A stretch of 51,238 nt of DNA from Patescibacteria group bacterium (GTDB taxonomy: Bacteria > Patescibacteriota > Minisyncoccia > Minisyncoccales > DG-74-3): contig JAHJCL010000005.1 in NCBI GenBank assembly GCA_018813025.1, forward strand, positions 1 to 51,238. The letters are read 5' to 3'. Position 1 is the first letter of the stretch. Each line of letters begins with the position of its first letter. This document shows, piece after piece, positions 42,204-49,307 of the stretch. The position numbers were made by a program, and so were the translations under genes. Under the pieces are notes generated by a model that was not told the DNA's origin, searched no databases, and saw nothing but the letters and a program-made list of their open reading frames with translations.

Positions 42204-42437
42204 CTAAACCAAAAAGCCCTTTTCAGGGCGTTTTGACTTTTTTCCAGCCAACAAATAATTTATTGGTTCGAAAAAAAGATGGGGGAAGGTATGCTTAGAT
42301 GTAATCCTTACTAAACTGAGTTCGTGGCAAACTGGGCAATTTACCCACTCAAACACGACTTCAGTTTCTTCTCCAGTGGCGTTATCAACTTGCTTGGCGG
42401 AACAGACTTCTACAGCTACGCTATACAACGTATCCAT
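42204..42437 (-). CDS. Possible small protein with CPVC motif
   Basis: A 77-residue ORF in an otherwise empty 400-bp gap. The text (VVFEWVNCPVCHELSLVRI, then FFEPINYLLAGKK) reads like protein and has one CxxC, but there is no clear ribosome binding site. The last codons run through a terminator-like hairpin (42211-42240), which argues against or at least complicates a coding role. Composition is less AT-rich than the neighbours. Not recognised. Confidence 0.35.
   Translation of the reverse strand: MDTLYSVAVEVCSAKQVDNATGEETEVVFEWVNCPVCHELSLVRITSKHTFPHLFFEPINYLLAGKKSKRPEKGFLV
42211..42240. terminator. Bidirectional hairpin terminator
   Basis: AAAAAGCCC-TTTTCA-GGGCGTTTTG. It reads as GCCC-TGAAAA-GGGCTTTTT on the minus strand and could end transcripts from both sides. 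Confidence 0.7.
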
Positions 42438-42503
42438 AATCTTGTCAAACCCTTGAGCGTGAAAATCCTATTTCTACAACTTAAACTTATATTGATAATA
42501 GGA

Positions 42504-42509
42504 TATTAT
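42504..42509 (+). promoter_or_regulatory. -10 of rnhB, probable leaderless start
   Basis: TATTAT ends 6 nt before ATG 42516, with no ribosome binding site. Confidence 0.45.
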
Positions 42510-42515
42510 TAAAGA

Positions 42516-43136
42516 ATGAATTTGAATTCGGAAAGAAAATTACGGAAAAGGGGATATAAATGCGTTGCTGGCTTGGACGAAGCCGGAAGGGGACCATTAG
42601 CCGGTCCGGTTTTTGCCGCTGTCGTTATAGTTGAAAATTGTAAATCGGGAATTAAAAATTTAAAAGAAGTTAATGATTCTAAAAAACTTTCTCCAAAGAA
42701 ACGAGAAGAACTTTATAAACTGTTAATTGAAGATAAGAATATAAAGTGGGGGATAGGCAGAGTTTCGGAAAAGATTATTGACAAAATTAATATTCTGGAA
42801 GCAACCAAAAAAGCGATGATTAGATCAATTAAAAACTTAGAAAAGCGTAATAAAAAAATAAAAGTTGATTATCTGATTATTGATGGTAACTTTTCCATTA
42901 AGACCAATATACATCAAAAATCGGTTATCAAAGGAGACTCTAAAATCTTTTCCTGTGCTGCGGCTTCAATCATCGCTAAGGTTAAAAGAGACAGAGTAAT
43001 GGTTAAATATCATAAAAAATATCCTGAATACGGTTTTGATAAACATAAAGGATACCCAACAAAACAACATCGTTTATCTATTAAAAAATACGGTAGCTGT
43101 AAAATACATCGCGCTACGTTTCAATTACTCGTCTAA
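42516..43136 (+). CDS. rnhB: Ribonuclease HII
   Basis: Removes ribonucleotides from DNA and RNA-DNA hybrids. Active-site acids are visible: Asp and Glu in AGLDEAGRGPLAGPV, Asp in LIIDGNFSI and the later AAASIIAKVKRDR. NDSKKLSPKKREELY and GYPTKQH are family marks. It has 206 residues, full length. Confidence 0.95.
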   Translation: MNLNSERKLRKRGYKCVAGLDEAGRGPLAGPVFAAVVIVENCKSGIKNLKEVNDSKKLSPKKREELYKLLIEDKNIKWGIGRVSEKIIDKINILEATKKAMIRSIKNLEKRNKKIKVDYLIIDGNFSIKTNIHQKSVIKGDSKIFSCAAASIIAKVKRDRVMVKYHKKYPEYGFDKHKGYPTKQHRLSIKKYGSCKIHRATFQLLV

Positions 43137-43158
43137 TTTTACGTCTTTCGCTTTATAC

Positions 43159-43187
43159 TTTACACTTAAAAGATTGTCTGTTATATT
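43159..43187 (+). promoter_or_regulatory. Promoter of rpmF operon
   Basis: TTTACA (43159-43164), 17-bp spacer, then TATATT (43182-43187) preceded by TG (extended -10). It lies about 45 bp before rpmF. Confidence 0.6.
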
Positions 43188-43233
43188 GGAATCACGTTTT
43201 AATTGAATTTAAACATTAATTATTTGTAATATT

Positions 43234-43506
43234 ATGGCAGTTCCTAGAGGAAAACATACAAAAGGAAAGAGGGGTGACATAAGAATGCACCATTTTATCA
43301 AGGAGCCATCTTTGATTTCTTGCCCTAAGTGTGGAGTTCTTAAAAAACCGCATTTTGTTTGTGAGTCTTGTGGTTATTATAAAAAAGAAGAAGTTATTAA
43401 TGTTTTAGAAAAACTCAACAAGAAAGAGAGAAAGAAAAAAGAAAAAGAGATGGTCGCCAAAGAAAAAGAAGACGCTAAAAAACCACCAACTGAAGATAAA
43501 AAATAG
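43234..43506 (+). CDS. rpmF: Ribosomal protein L32 (bL32) with charged tail
   Basis: The N-terminal 55 residues are L32: [21 protein letters not shown], then a zinc site CPKC and CESC. A tail of about 35 Lys/Glu-rich residues follows ([19 protein letters not shown]), making 90 residues against about 57. First of rpmF-nusB-rnc-rpsP. Confidence 0.93.
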   Translation: MAVPRGKHTKGKRGDIRMHHFIKEPSLISCPKCGVLKKPHFVCESCGYYKKEEVINVLEKLNKKERKKKEKEMVAKEKEDAKKPPTEDKK

Positions 43507-43517
43507 TTGAAAATAAT

Positions 43518-43934
43518 ATGGCTTCAAGGCATTTATCAAGATCAATAGCGATGCAAAGCTTATATGAATGGGATTTTTCTAATCAAAAAAAAGATTTAAA
43601 TAAGATAGTGGAAAGAAACATTAAAGAATTTGGTCCGGGACTAGAAGACGCCAATTTCGTTTGGCAATTAATTACCGGAGTTATTCAGTACCTTAAAGAA
43701 ACAGATAGTATTATTGAAAAAGCAGCTCCCCAATGGCCAATCGATCAAATTAACATAGTTGACCGAAACGTTTTAAGAATAGGATTATATGAATTGTTGT
43801 TTGGCGATAAAGAAGCTGTCCCGGCTAAAGTTGCTATTAATGAAGCAATTGAATTAGCCAAAGGTTTTGGAGGAGAAAGCTCGGGACGATTTATTAACGG
43901 CGTTCTGGGTACTGTTTTTAAAGAAATAAATTAA
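43518..43934 (+). CDS. nusB: Transcription antitermination protein NusB
   Basis: All-helical RNA-binding protein of the rRNA antitermination complex. It starts [19 protein letters not shown] and has [49 protein letters not shown]. It has 138 residues and normal length. Confidence 0.94.
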   Translation: MASRHLSRSIAMQSLYEWDFSNQKKDLNKIVERNIKEFGPGLEDANFVWQLITGVIQYLKETDSIIEKAAPQWPIDQINIVDRNVLRIGLYELLFGDKEAVPAKVAINEAIELAKGFGGESSGRFINGVLGTVFKEIN

Positions 43935-43949
43935 ACAGAATAGAGACTT

Positions 43950-44642
43950 GTGAAAGATTTTTCTCAACTTGAAAAAAAGCTCGGCTTAAAATTTAAAGAT
44001 AAGGACTTATTAATGCAGTCCTTTTGTCACCGTTCTTTTTTAAACGAGAATCATAAACTCTGTTTGGGGCACAACGAAAGATTAGAATTTTTAGGAGACG
44101 CTGTACTGGAGTTAGTTATTACCGAATATTTATATAAGAAATATCCGGATAAACCCGAAGGAGAATTAACCAACTGGCGGGCATCTTTAGTTAATGCCAA
44201 GAAGCTTTCTGAAATTGCCGAAGAATTGGAATTAGCTGAATTTTTATTACTTTCCAAAGGAGAATCTAAAGAAACAGGAAAAGCCAGAAAGTTTATTCTA
44301 GCTGATGCCATAGAAGCGTTTATCGGAGCCATCTATCTTGATTTAGGATACGAAAAATCCCAGGAATTTATTGAAAAATATATAATAAAATGTTTATCTG
44401 AAATTATTGAAAAAGGTTTATTCAGAGATGCTAAATCTTTTTTTCAGGAAGCAGCTCAAGAAAAAGTTGGTTTTACGCCAATTTATCGAGTTTTAAAAGA
44501 CTGGGGTCCGGATCATGACAAACATTTTATCGTCGGTGTTTATTTGGAAAAAGAGTTAGTGGCTAGGGGAGAAGGTTCTTCAAAACAAGAAGCGGAAGAA
44601 AGTGCTGCCCAAGAAGCCTTAAAAACAAAAAATTGGAATTAA
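43950..44642 (+). CDS. rnc: Ribonuclease III
   Basis: Cuts double-stranded RNA, including rRNA precursors. The catalytic signature NERLEFLGDAVLELVITEYL and the second acidic cluster FILADAIEAFIGAIYLDLGY are intact, and the dsRBD closes the protein (KSFFQEAAQEKVG to GEGSSKQEAEESAAQEAL). It has 230 residues and starts at GTG. Confidence 0.95.
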   Translation: MKDFSQLEKKLGLKFKDKDLLMQSFCHRSFLNENHKLCLGHNERLEFLGDAVLELVITEYLYKKYPDKPEGELTNWRASLVNAKKLSEIAEELELAEFLLLSKGESKETGKARKFILADAIEAFIGAIYLDLGYEKSQEFIEKYIIKCLSEIIEKGLFRDAKSFFQEAAQEKVGFTPIYRVLKDWGPDHDKHFIVGVYLEKELVARGEGSSKQEAEESAAQEALKTKNWN

Positions 44643-44667
44643 AAATTAAAGTAGTAATTACCCAAAT

Positions 44668-45102
44668 ATGTTAGTTATACGTTTATTAAGAGCAGGTAAA
44701 AAAAATCAACCGTTTTTTCAGATTGTAGTGACCGAGAAGAAAAATCCACCGAAAGGGGGTCGTTTTACGGAAAGAATCGGTTTTTATAATCCCATGACTA
44801 AAGAAAAAAATATAAACTCTGAAAGAGTTCAATATTGGTTGTCTAAGGGAGCTCAACCATCCGACACAGTTCATAATTTTTTAGTTGACGCTAAAATTAT
44901 TCAAGCATCAAAAATTGCTAAACATAAGAAATCAAAAAAAGAGCAAAAGACAGAAGAACCTAAACCAGAGACTAAACCGGAAGAACCCAAAGTAGAAGAA
45001 CCCAAGGTAGAAGAACCTAAGGTAGAAGAACCTAAGGTAGAAGAACCTAAGGTAGAACCTAAACCGGAAGAATCAGTTCCTATTCCTTCAGTTACTTCTT
45101 GA
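44668..45102 (+). CDS. rpsP: Ribosomal protein S16 (bS16) with repetitive tail
   Basis: The first 80 residues are S16 (MLVIRLLRAGKKNQPFFQIVV, KGGRFTERIGFYNPM, ERVQYWLSKGAQPSDTVHNFL). Then comes a tail of about 55 residues dominated by EEPKV repeats, rich in Glu, Pro, Lys and Val and probably unstructured. Order rpsP-khpA-trmD matches many bacteria, except that rimM is absent. Confidence 0.94.
   Translation: MLVIRLLRAGKKNQPFFQIVVTEKKNPPKGGRFTERIGFYNPMTKEKNINSERVQYWLSKGAQPSDTVHNFLVDAKIIQASKIAKHKKSKKEQKTEEPKPETKPEEPKVEEPKVEEPKVEEPKVEEPKVEPKPEESVPIPSVTS
44980..45054 (+). repeat. 15-bp tandem repeat in rpsP tail
   Basis: Five units of GAAGAACCYAARGTA (the last three identical), encoding EEPKV repeats. 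Because the units are multiples of three, copy-number changes keep the frame. Confidence 0.9.
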
Positions 45103-45147
45103 CATAATTTTTTTTAAAATACATAATAATAATGTAAGTGATATACT
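45099..45147 (+). promoter_or_regulatory. Promoter region of khpA
   Basis: TTGACA (45099-45104, overlapping the rpsP stop) with CATAAT 17 bp on, and a second extended -10, TGATATACT (45139-45147), about 40 bp before the gene. Confidence 0.5.
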
Positions 45148-45188
45148 GAAAAGGTCGAATTATTAGCAATACACAAAATAGAAAAGAA

Positions 45189-45536
45189 ATGGCAAAAGAA
45201 TCTAGCGATCAGGAATTTCTAGAGTTCGTTATCAAGGCCTTAGTTGATCACCCAGAAGATGTCGAAGTCGACCGCAAGGTTGATGAAATGGGAGTTTTAC
45301 TTTCTCTAAAAGTTCATTCCGAAGACATGGGTCAGATCATTGGTAAAGAGGGAAGCACCGCTCGATCCATTAGAAGTTTGGTTCGGATAGTTGGTCTTAA
45401 AAATCACGCCAGAGTGAATTTAAAGATCGAAGAACCAGCCGGTGGTAGGAGTATTCCATCTTCTCCTAAAACAGAGGATTCTTCTCCTAAAACAGAGGAT
45501 TCTACCAAAGAAGCTCTTGAAGATTTACAACTCTGA
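45189..45536 (+). CDS. khpA: KH-domain RNA-binding protein KhpA
   Basis: A small KH protein: FLEFVIKALVDHPEDVEVDRKVDEMG, then the GxxG loop IIGKEGSTARSIRSLVRI. It is known from firmicutes as a partner of KhpB/Jag with roles in sRNA binding and cell elongation. It has 115 residues. The C-terminal tail carries SSPKTED twice, from a perfect 21-bp duplication. A terminator follows. Confidence 0.88.
   Translation: MAKESSDQEFLEFVIKALVDHPEDVEVDRKVDEMGVLLSLKVHSEDMGQIIGKEGSTARSIRSLVRIVGLKNHARVNLKIEEPAGGRSIPSSPKTEDSSPKTEDSTKEALEDLQL
45459..45500 (+). repeat. 21-bp perfect tandem duplication in khpA
   Basis: TCTTCTCCTAAAACAGAGGA plus T, twice in a row, in frame; it encodes SSPKTED twice. Confidence 0.95.
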
Positions 45537-45566
45537 AAATTTATTTAATTTAAATATTAAACAATG

Positions 45567-45594
45567 AATCGGCTTTTTTATAGCCGGTTTTTTG
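45567..45594 (+). terminator. Terminator after khpA
   Basis: AATCGGCT-TTTTTAT-AGCCGGTTTTTTG: a 5-bp GC core with flanking A-T and G-T pairs. Confidence 0.85.
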
Positions 45595-45627
45595 TTTTTT
45601 AAACCGTTTATGCTATCATTTTTAATA

Positions 45628-45701
45628 AACAAGGTTCTGAGGAGCGTAGCGAGGAAAGGTTCTTGTTTTTAAAAACAAGGTTCTTATGAAATAAGGTTCT
45701 T
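45628..45701 (-). repeat. AAGAACCTT repeat, reverse copy before trmD
   Basis: On the minus strand: AAGAACCTTATTTCATAAGA, ACCTTGTTTTTAAAAACAAG, AACCTTTCCTCGCTACGCTC, CTCAGAACCTTGTT. Four AGAACCTT words; it includes a GTTTTTAAAAAC palindrome. It ends 8 bp before trmD. Confidence 0.8.
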
Positions 45702-45709
45702 CTATTTTT

Positions 45710-46384
45710 ATGGTTCAATTTGATATTCTTACAATTTTTCCCAAAATTTTTAATTCTTATCTTAATGAATCTTTGATTAAAAAAGCACAAGAGAAAAAGA
45801 AGATTAAGATAGAGATTCACAATTTAAGAAAATGGGCCGAAGATAAACATAGAACAGTTGACAGTCGTCCTTTTGGTGGAGGATTGGGTATGGTTTTAAT
45901 GGTTGAGCCGATATATAAAGCAATTTCTGATTTGACAAAATCAAAAACGAAAAATAAAAAGCGGAAAATAATATTATTTACACCAAGAGGAAAACAATTC
46001 AACCAGAAAATTGCCTATAATCTTTCTAAATTCGATCAAATTATAATGATTTGCGGACGATACGAAGGAGTGGATGAAAGAGTAGCTAAAAAAATTTCTG
46101 ATTTGGAATTATCAGTCGGACCGTATGATTTAATGGGTGGAGAGATACCGGCTATGATAGTTATAGAAACAATTTCCCGATTAATTCCAGGAGTTATAGG
46201 TAAAGAACAATTTTTAAAAGAAAAAAATATCAAAGGAAAAGGATTTGTTGAATATGTTCAATATACCAGACCGGAAATTTTTTCACCTAAAAAAGGAATT
46301 AATTGGAAAGTGCCTAAAGTTCTATTATCCGGTCATCATAAAAAAATTCAAGAGTGGAAAGAAAAAAATGGAAAGGTAATATGA
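45710..46384 (+). CDS. trmD: tRNA (guanine-N1)-methyltransferase
   Basis: Methylates G37 of tRNAs and guards the reading frame. Knotted SPOUT fold motifs: FDILTIFPKIFNSYLNESLIKKA, DSRPFGGGLGMVLMVEP, ICGRYEGVDERV and SVGPYDLMGGEIPAM. It has 224 residues, slightly short at the C-terminus. Confidence 0.95.
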   Translation: MVQFDILTIFPKIFNSYLNESLIKKAQEKKKIKIEIHNLRKWAEDKHRTVDSRPFGGGLGMVLMVEPIYKAISDLTKSKTKNKKRKIILFTPRGKQFNQKIAYNLSKFDQIIMICGRYEGVDERVAKKISDLELSVGPYDLMGGEIPAMIVIETISRLIPGVIGKEQFLKEKNIKGKGFVEYVQYTRPEIFSPKKGINWKVPKVLLSGHHKKIQEWKEKNGKVI

Positions 46385-46413
46385 TTGAAAAACAAAGAAT
46401 ATTCTGTTAAGAT
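46385..46413 (+). promoter_or_regulatory. Promoter of the tRNA-Tyr cluster
   Basis: TTGAAA (46385-46390), 17-bp spacer, TAAGAT (46408-46413) with TG one base upstream (extended -10). It begins right after the trmD stop and ends 12 bp before tRNA-Tyr. Confidence 0.7.
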
Positions 46414-46425
46414 ATTTTTGATTGA

Positions 46426-46509
46426 GGGTGGTTGGCGGAGTAGTCAAACGCATCAGTCTGTAAAACTGACGGCCTCTGGCCTACGGGGGTGCAAATCCCT
46501 CACCACCCA
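46426..46509 (+). tRNA. tRNA-Tyr (GTA)
   Basis: Acceptor GGGTGGT/ACCACCC, anticodon loop CTGTAAA on TCAGT/ACTGA, long variable arm as expected for bacterial Tyr. The D loop GAGTAGTCAAA has AG where GG is normal, and the T loop is TGCAAAT with G at 55. Confidence 0.92.
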
Positions 46510-46520
46510 CCCTTGAAATT

Positions 46521-46593
46521 GCCTGCGTAGCTCAGTTAGCAGAGCACAAACTTGGTAAGTTTGAGGTCCGCAGTGCAAATCTGCGCGCAGGCT
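46521..46593 (+). tRNA. tRNA-Thr (GGT)
   Basis: Acceptor GCCTGCG/CGCAGGC, D arm GCTC-AGTTAGCA-GAGC, anticodon loop TTGGTAA on CAAAC/GTTTG, T arm CGCAG-TGCAAAT-CTGCG. Compared with the usual AGTTGGTA and TTCGAAT, G18 is A and U55 is G. Confidence 0.92.
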
Positions 46594-46635
46594 CATATAT
46601 TATGAATTGTTCGAAAATTAAAAGATTAAAAAAAT

Positions 46636-46800
46636 ATGCCAAAAAAGAAAATACCAGCTGTTAAACTTATATGTAAGGAATGTAAAAAAGTTAATTATCT
46701 GACTTTTAAATCCAAGATGCTCAACAAAAAAGAAAAGCTGGAACTTAATAAATACTGTAAGCATTGTCGAAAACATACCAGCCATAAAGAGGCTAAATAA
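46636..46800 (+). CDS. rpmG: Ribosomal protein L33 (bL33)
   Basis: Missed by the ORF track: 54 codons, MPKKKIPAVKLICKECKKVN and continuing to YCKHCRKHTSHKEAK. The two CxxC zinc knuckles and the YxTxK-like core are as in L33. It sits between tRNA-Thr and tRNA-Trp, an arrangement that in other bacteria leads on to secE-nusG; here those genes are 19 kb away. Confidence 0.92.
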   Translation: MPKKKIPAVKLICKECKKVNYLTFKSKMLNKKEKLELNKYCKHCRKHTSHKEAK

Positions 46801-46832
46801 TTTTTAACTAGGTGATTCCTTCGCTAAATTTT

Positions 46833-46903
46833 GGGGGCATAGTTCAATGGCAGAATAATGGTCTCCAAAACCATTGATCTCTGTTCGAGTCAGAGTGTCC
46901 CCG
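46833..46903 (+). tRNA. tRNA-Trp (CCA)
   Basis: Acceptor GGGGGCA/TGTCCCC with one G-T pair, anticodon loop CTCCAAA on ATGGT/ACCAT, T arm CTCTG-TTCGAGT-CAGAG, discriminator G. D-loop GG and T-loop TTC are canonical. Confidence 0.9.
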
Positions 46904-46933
46904 CTAAAATGTGGCGATAGACAAACTATAACT

Positions 46934-48553
46934 ATGAATAAAAAAATAATTTTAACTATTGGTATAATTGCTTTTTTGATTGTATTATTTATGTTTTTTT
47001 CTAAACCGAAAGAATCATCTTTTAGTGTTGTTGAGGTTTATAAAGGAAATATTTCCGAAGAAGTTTCCGAAACCGGAAAGGTTACTAAGGGTGAAACAAT
47101 AAATGTCAGTTTTAACGGTTCCGGTCGAATTGAAAAAATTTATGTTCAGACCGGTGAAGATGTCGGGCAAGGAGATATTTTAGCTAGATTAGAAAAAAGC
47201 CAATTACAAATACAGCTTCAAGAAGCTCAAGCCAACCTTTCTTTGTATCAATCTCAATTAAATAAACTATTAACCGGAGCTATTGCCGAGCAAATTCAGG
47301 TTTCCCAAACAGCTGTTCAAAATAAGGAAATATCCTTGAAAAATACTCAACAAAGTTTAATAAATATTAAAGCTCAAGCAGAAGAAGATTTAAACGCCAG
47401 TTATGAAGATGCGTTAAGTGCTTTAAATGACGCTTTTATCAAAGCTGATAATGCTTACAATACTATAGATTTAATTCAAAGAACTTATTTTACTAAAAAC
47501 GACCAAGAGAGTTTAGCTGTTCGGGAGAAAAAAGAAGATGCCGGGATTGCTCTCAGTCAAATTAAAAATTACATTGATAGCGCTCAAAATAGTTTTCAAG
47601 AAAGCGATATTGATTTAGCTGTTATAAAAGTTAAAGATAATTTATTAGTTTTTTCTAATGTTTTAACTTTAATCAGAGAAAACTGCGAATCTATAGATTA
47701 TCGCAATACAGTTACCTCAACCGATAAAACTTCTTTAGACAATCATCGTTCTTATATCAATACCGTACAAGATAGCGTTATTGCTTCACAGCAAACGCTT
47801 ACTTCAACCAAATTATCTAATAAAACCGCGATTGATAAAGCCGAGGCCGAAGTTTTAGTTGCCCAGGGGCAACTAAAAGCAGCTCAAGATGATTTTTTTC
47901 TTTTAACCGCCCAACCTCGGTCAGAGGATGTTAAATTCAACCAAGCTCAAGTAGATCAAGCTAATGCTAAGGTCAATCTTTTAGAAAAACAAATTAAAGA
48001 TTCTGTTTTAATAAGCCCCATTAACGGGCGAATAGCTAAAATACAAAAAGAAGTCGGCGAACAAGTTCAATCGCCTAGTATAGATTTTGTTTTCTCTATA
48101 ATTCCTCAAGCGCCGTTTCAAATAGAAGTTGATATTCCGGAAGTAGACATTGATAAAATAATTATTGGTAATAAATGCCGAATCAGTCTCGACGCTTTTC
48201 CTGAGCAGAAACTTTCCGGGCAGGTAATAGAAATCGAACCGGCTGAGACAGTTATTGGCGGAGTAGTTTATTACAAAATAAAAGTTTCTATTAATGAAGA
48301 AAATTCGAAAATTAAATCAGGAATGACCGCTAATGTGGTTATCGTTACTGACAGTAAAGAAAATGTTTTAATTGTTCCTCAAAGAGCTGTAACGGAAAGA
48401 GACGATAAACAATGGATAAAAATTTTAGAAAATAATAATCCTAAAGAAATTGAGATTCAAACTGGATTAAAAGGAAATAAAGGAGATATAGAAGTTATTT
48501 CCGGCCTTAATGAAGGTCAAGAAGTAATAACTTTTATCAAAGACAGTGATTAA
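46934..48553 (+). CDS. MacA-like periplasmic/membrane adaptor (HlyD family)
   Basis: The track starts inside tRNA-Trp; ATG 46934 gives MNKKIILTIGIIAFLIVLFMFF, a proper membrane anchor. A barrel-sandwich half follows (SEETGKVTKGETINVSF-like text, GRIEKIYVQTGEDVGQGDILARLE), then a long coiled-coil hairpin (about residues 80-340, many Gln/Ala/Lys), the second lipoyl half (DSVLISPINGRIAKIQKEVGEQV) and beta-barrel domains. It has 539 residues. Together with the next two genes it forms a MacAB-like ABC exporter. Substrate unknown. Confidence 0.85.
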   Translation: MNKKIILTIGIIAFLIVLFMFFSKPKESSFSVVEVYKGNISEEVSETGKVTKGETINVSFNGSGRIEKIYVQTGEDVGQGDILARLEKSQLQIQLQEAQANLSLYQSQLNKLLTGAIAEQIQVSQTAVQNKEISLKNTQQSLINIKAQAEEDLNASYEDALSALNDAFIKADNAYNTIDLIQRTYFTKNDQESLAVREKKEDAGIALSQIKNYIDSAQNSFQESDIDLAVIKVKDNLLVFSNVLTLIRENCESIDYRNTVTSTDKTSLDNHRSYINTVQDSVIASQQTLTSTKLSNKTAIDKAEAEVLVAQGQLKAAQDDFFLLTAQPRSEDVKFNQAQVDQANAKVNLLEKQIKDSVLISPINGRIAKIQKEVGEQVQSPSIDFVFSIIPQAPFQIEVDIPEVDIDKIIIGNKCRISLDAFPEQKLSGQVIEIEPAETVIGGVVYYKIKVSINEENSKIKSGMTANVVIVTDSKENVLIVPQRAVTERDDKQWIKILENNNPKEIEIQTGLKGNKGDIEVISGLNEGQEVITFIKDSD

Positions 48554-49259
48554 AGTTGAAAATATTAAAAAAATTTACTCTCGTGAAGGATCTGTTCCAA
48601 CTATTGCTTTAGATGGAATTTCTTTTGATATTCAAAAAGGGGAATTCGTTGCTATTATTGGTCCGTCAGGATCAGGTAAGTCTACTTTAATGCACATTAT
48701 GGGTCTTTTAGACAGACCAACTTCAGGAAAATATTTTTTTCAAGGTCAAGATGTAACTAAATTAAACGATGAAGAATCAGCCCGAATCAGAAATAAAGAC
48801 CTAGGATTTATTTTTCAAACATTCAATCTTCTACCTAAAACTAATGTATTTGATAATGTTAAACTTCCTTTAATTTATACTGATTTACCTGAACAGAAAA
48901 AAAACGAAATGGTCGAAGAAGCAGTGTCTTTAGTCGGTTTAAATCACAGAATTAATCATTCACCCAATCAACTTTCCGGGGGCGAACAACAAAGAGTCGC
49001 TATTGCCAGAGCTATTATCAATAATCCATTTTTAATTTTTGCCGATGAACCAACTGGAAATTTAGACTCTAAATCCGGACAAAAAATTATAGAAACATTG
49101 GAAGAATTAAATAATAACGGCCGTACTATTATTTTAGTCACTCACGAAAGCTATACTGCTCAAATAGCTAAAAGAATTATTTCTTTAAAAGATGGTAAGA
49201 TTTTTTCTGACGAATTTACGAGTCAAAGGAAATCAGCTAAAGATGGTTTAATTAGATAA
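48546..49259 (+). CDS. MacB/LolD-type ABC transporter ATPase
   Basis: A 237-residue ATPase. Walker [11 protein letters not shown]-loop FQTFNLLP, signature [14 protein letters not shown], Walker [14 protein letters not shown]-loop VTHE. It starts at GTG, overlapping the adaptor gene by 8 bp. Its stop codon TAA is the first part of the intergenic repeat at 49257. Confidence 0.93.
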   Translation: MIKVENIKKIYSREGSVPTIALDGISFDIQKGEFVAIIGPSGSGKSTLMHIMGLLDRPTSGKYFFQGQDVTKLNDEESARIRNKDLGFIFQTFNLLPKTNVFDNVKLPLIYTDLPEQKKNEMVEEAVSLVGLNHRINHSPNQLSGGEQQRVAIARAIINNPFLIFADEPTGNLDSKSGQKIIETLEELNNNGRTIILVTHESYTAQIAKRIISLKDGKIFSDEFTSQRKSAKDGLIR

Positions 49260-49301
49260 GAACCTTTCGCTTCGCTCAAGAACCTTGTTTTTTCACTTCG
49301 T
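49257..49301 (+). repeat. AAGAACCTT repeat, forward copy in the ABC operon
   Basis: TAAGAACCTTTCGCTTCGCT, CAAGAACCTTGTTTTTTCACTTCGT. It starts at the ATPase stop codon and ends 6 bp before the permease ATG. Confidence 0.85.
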
Positions 49302-49307
49302 AAAAAT

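Noticed and set aside
44980-45054. Tandem 15-bp repeats as a CRISPR-like or mobile array
   Set aside because: Units have no spacers, keep the reading frame and encode the S16 tail. Their AGAACCT word resembles the intergenic repeat family, but the rest of the unit does not match.
46874-46933. Extended N-terminus of the MacA-like ORF
   Set aside because: These codons lie in tRNA-Trp and just after it; ATG 46934 gives a proper membrane anchor.
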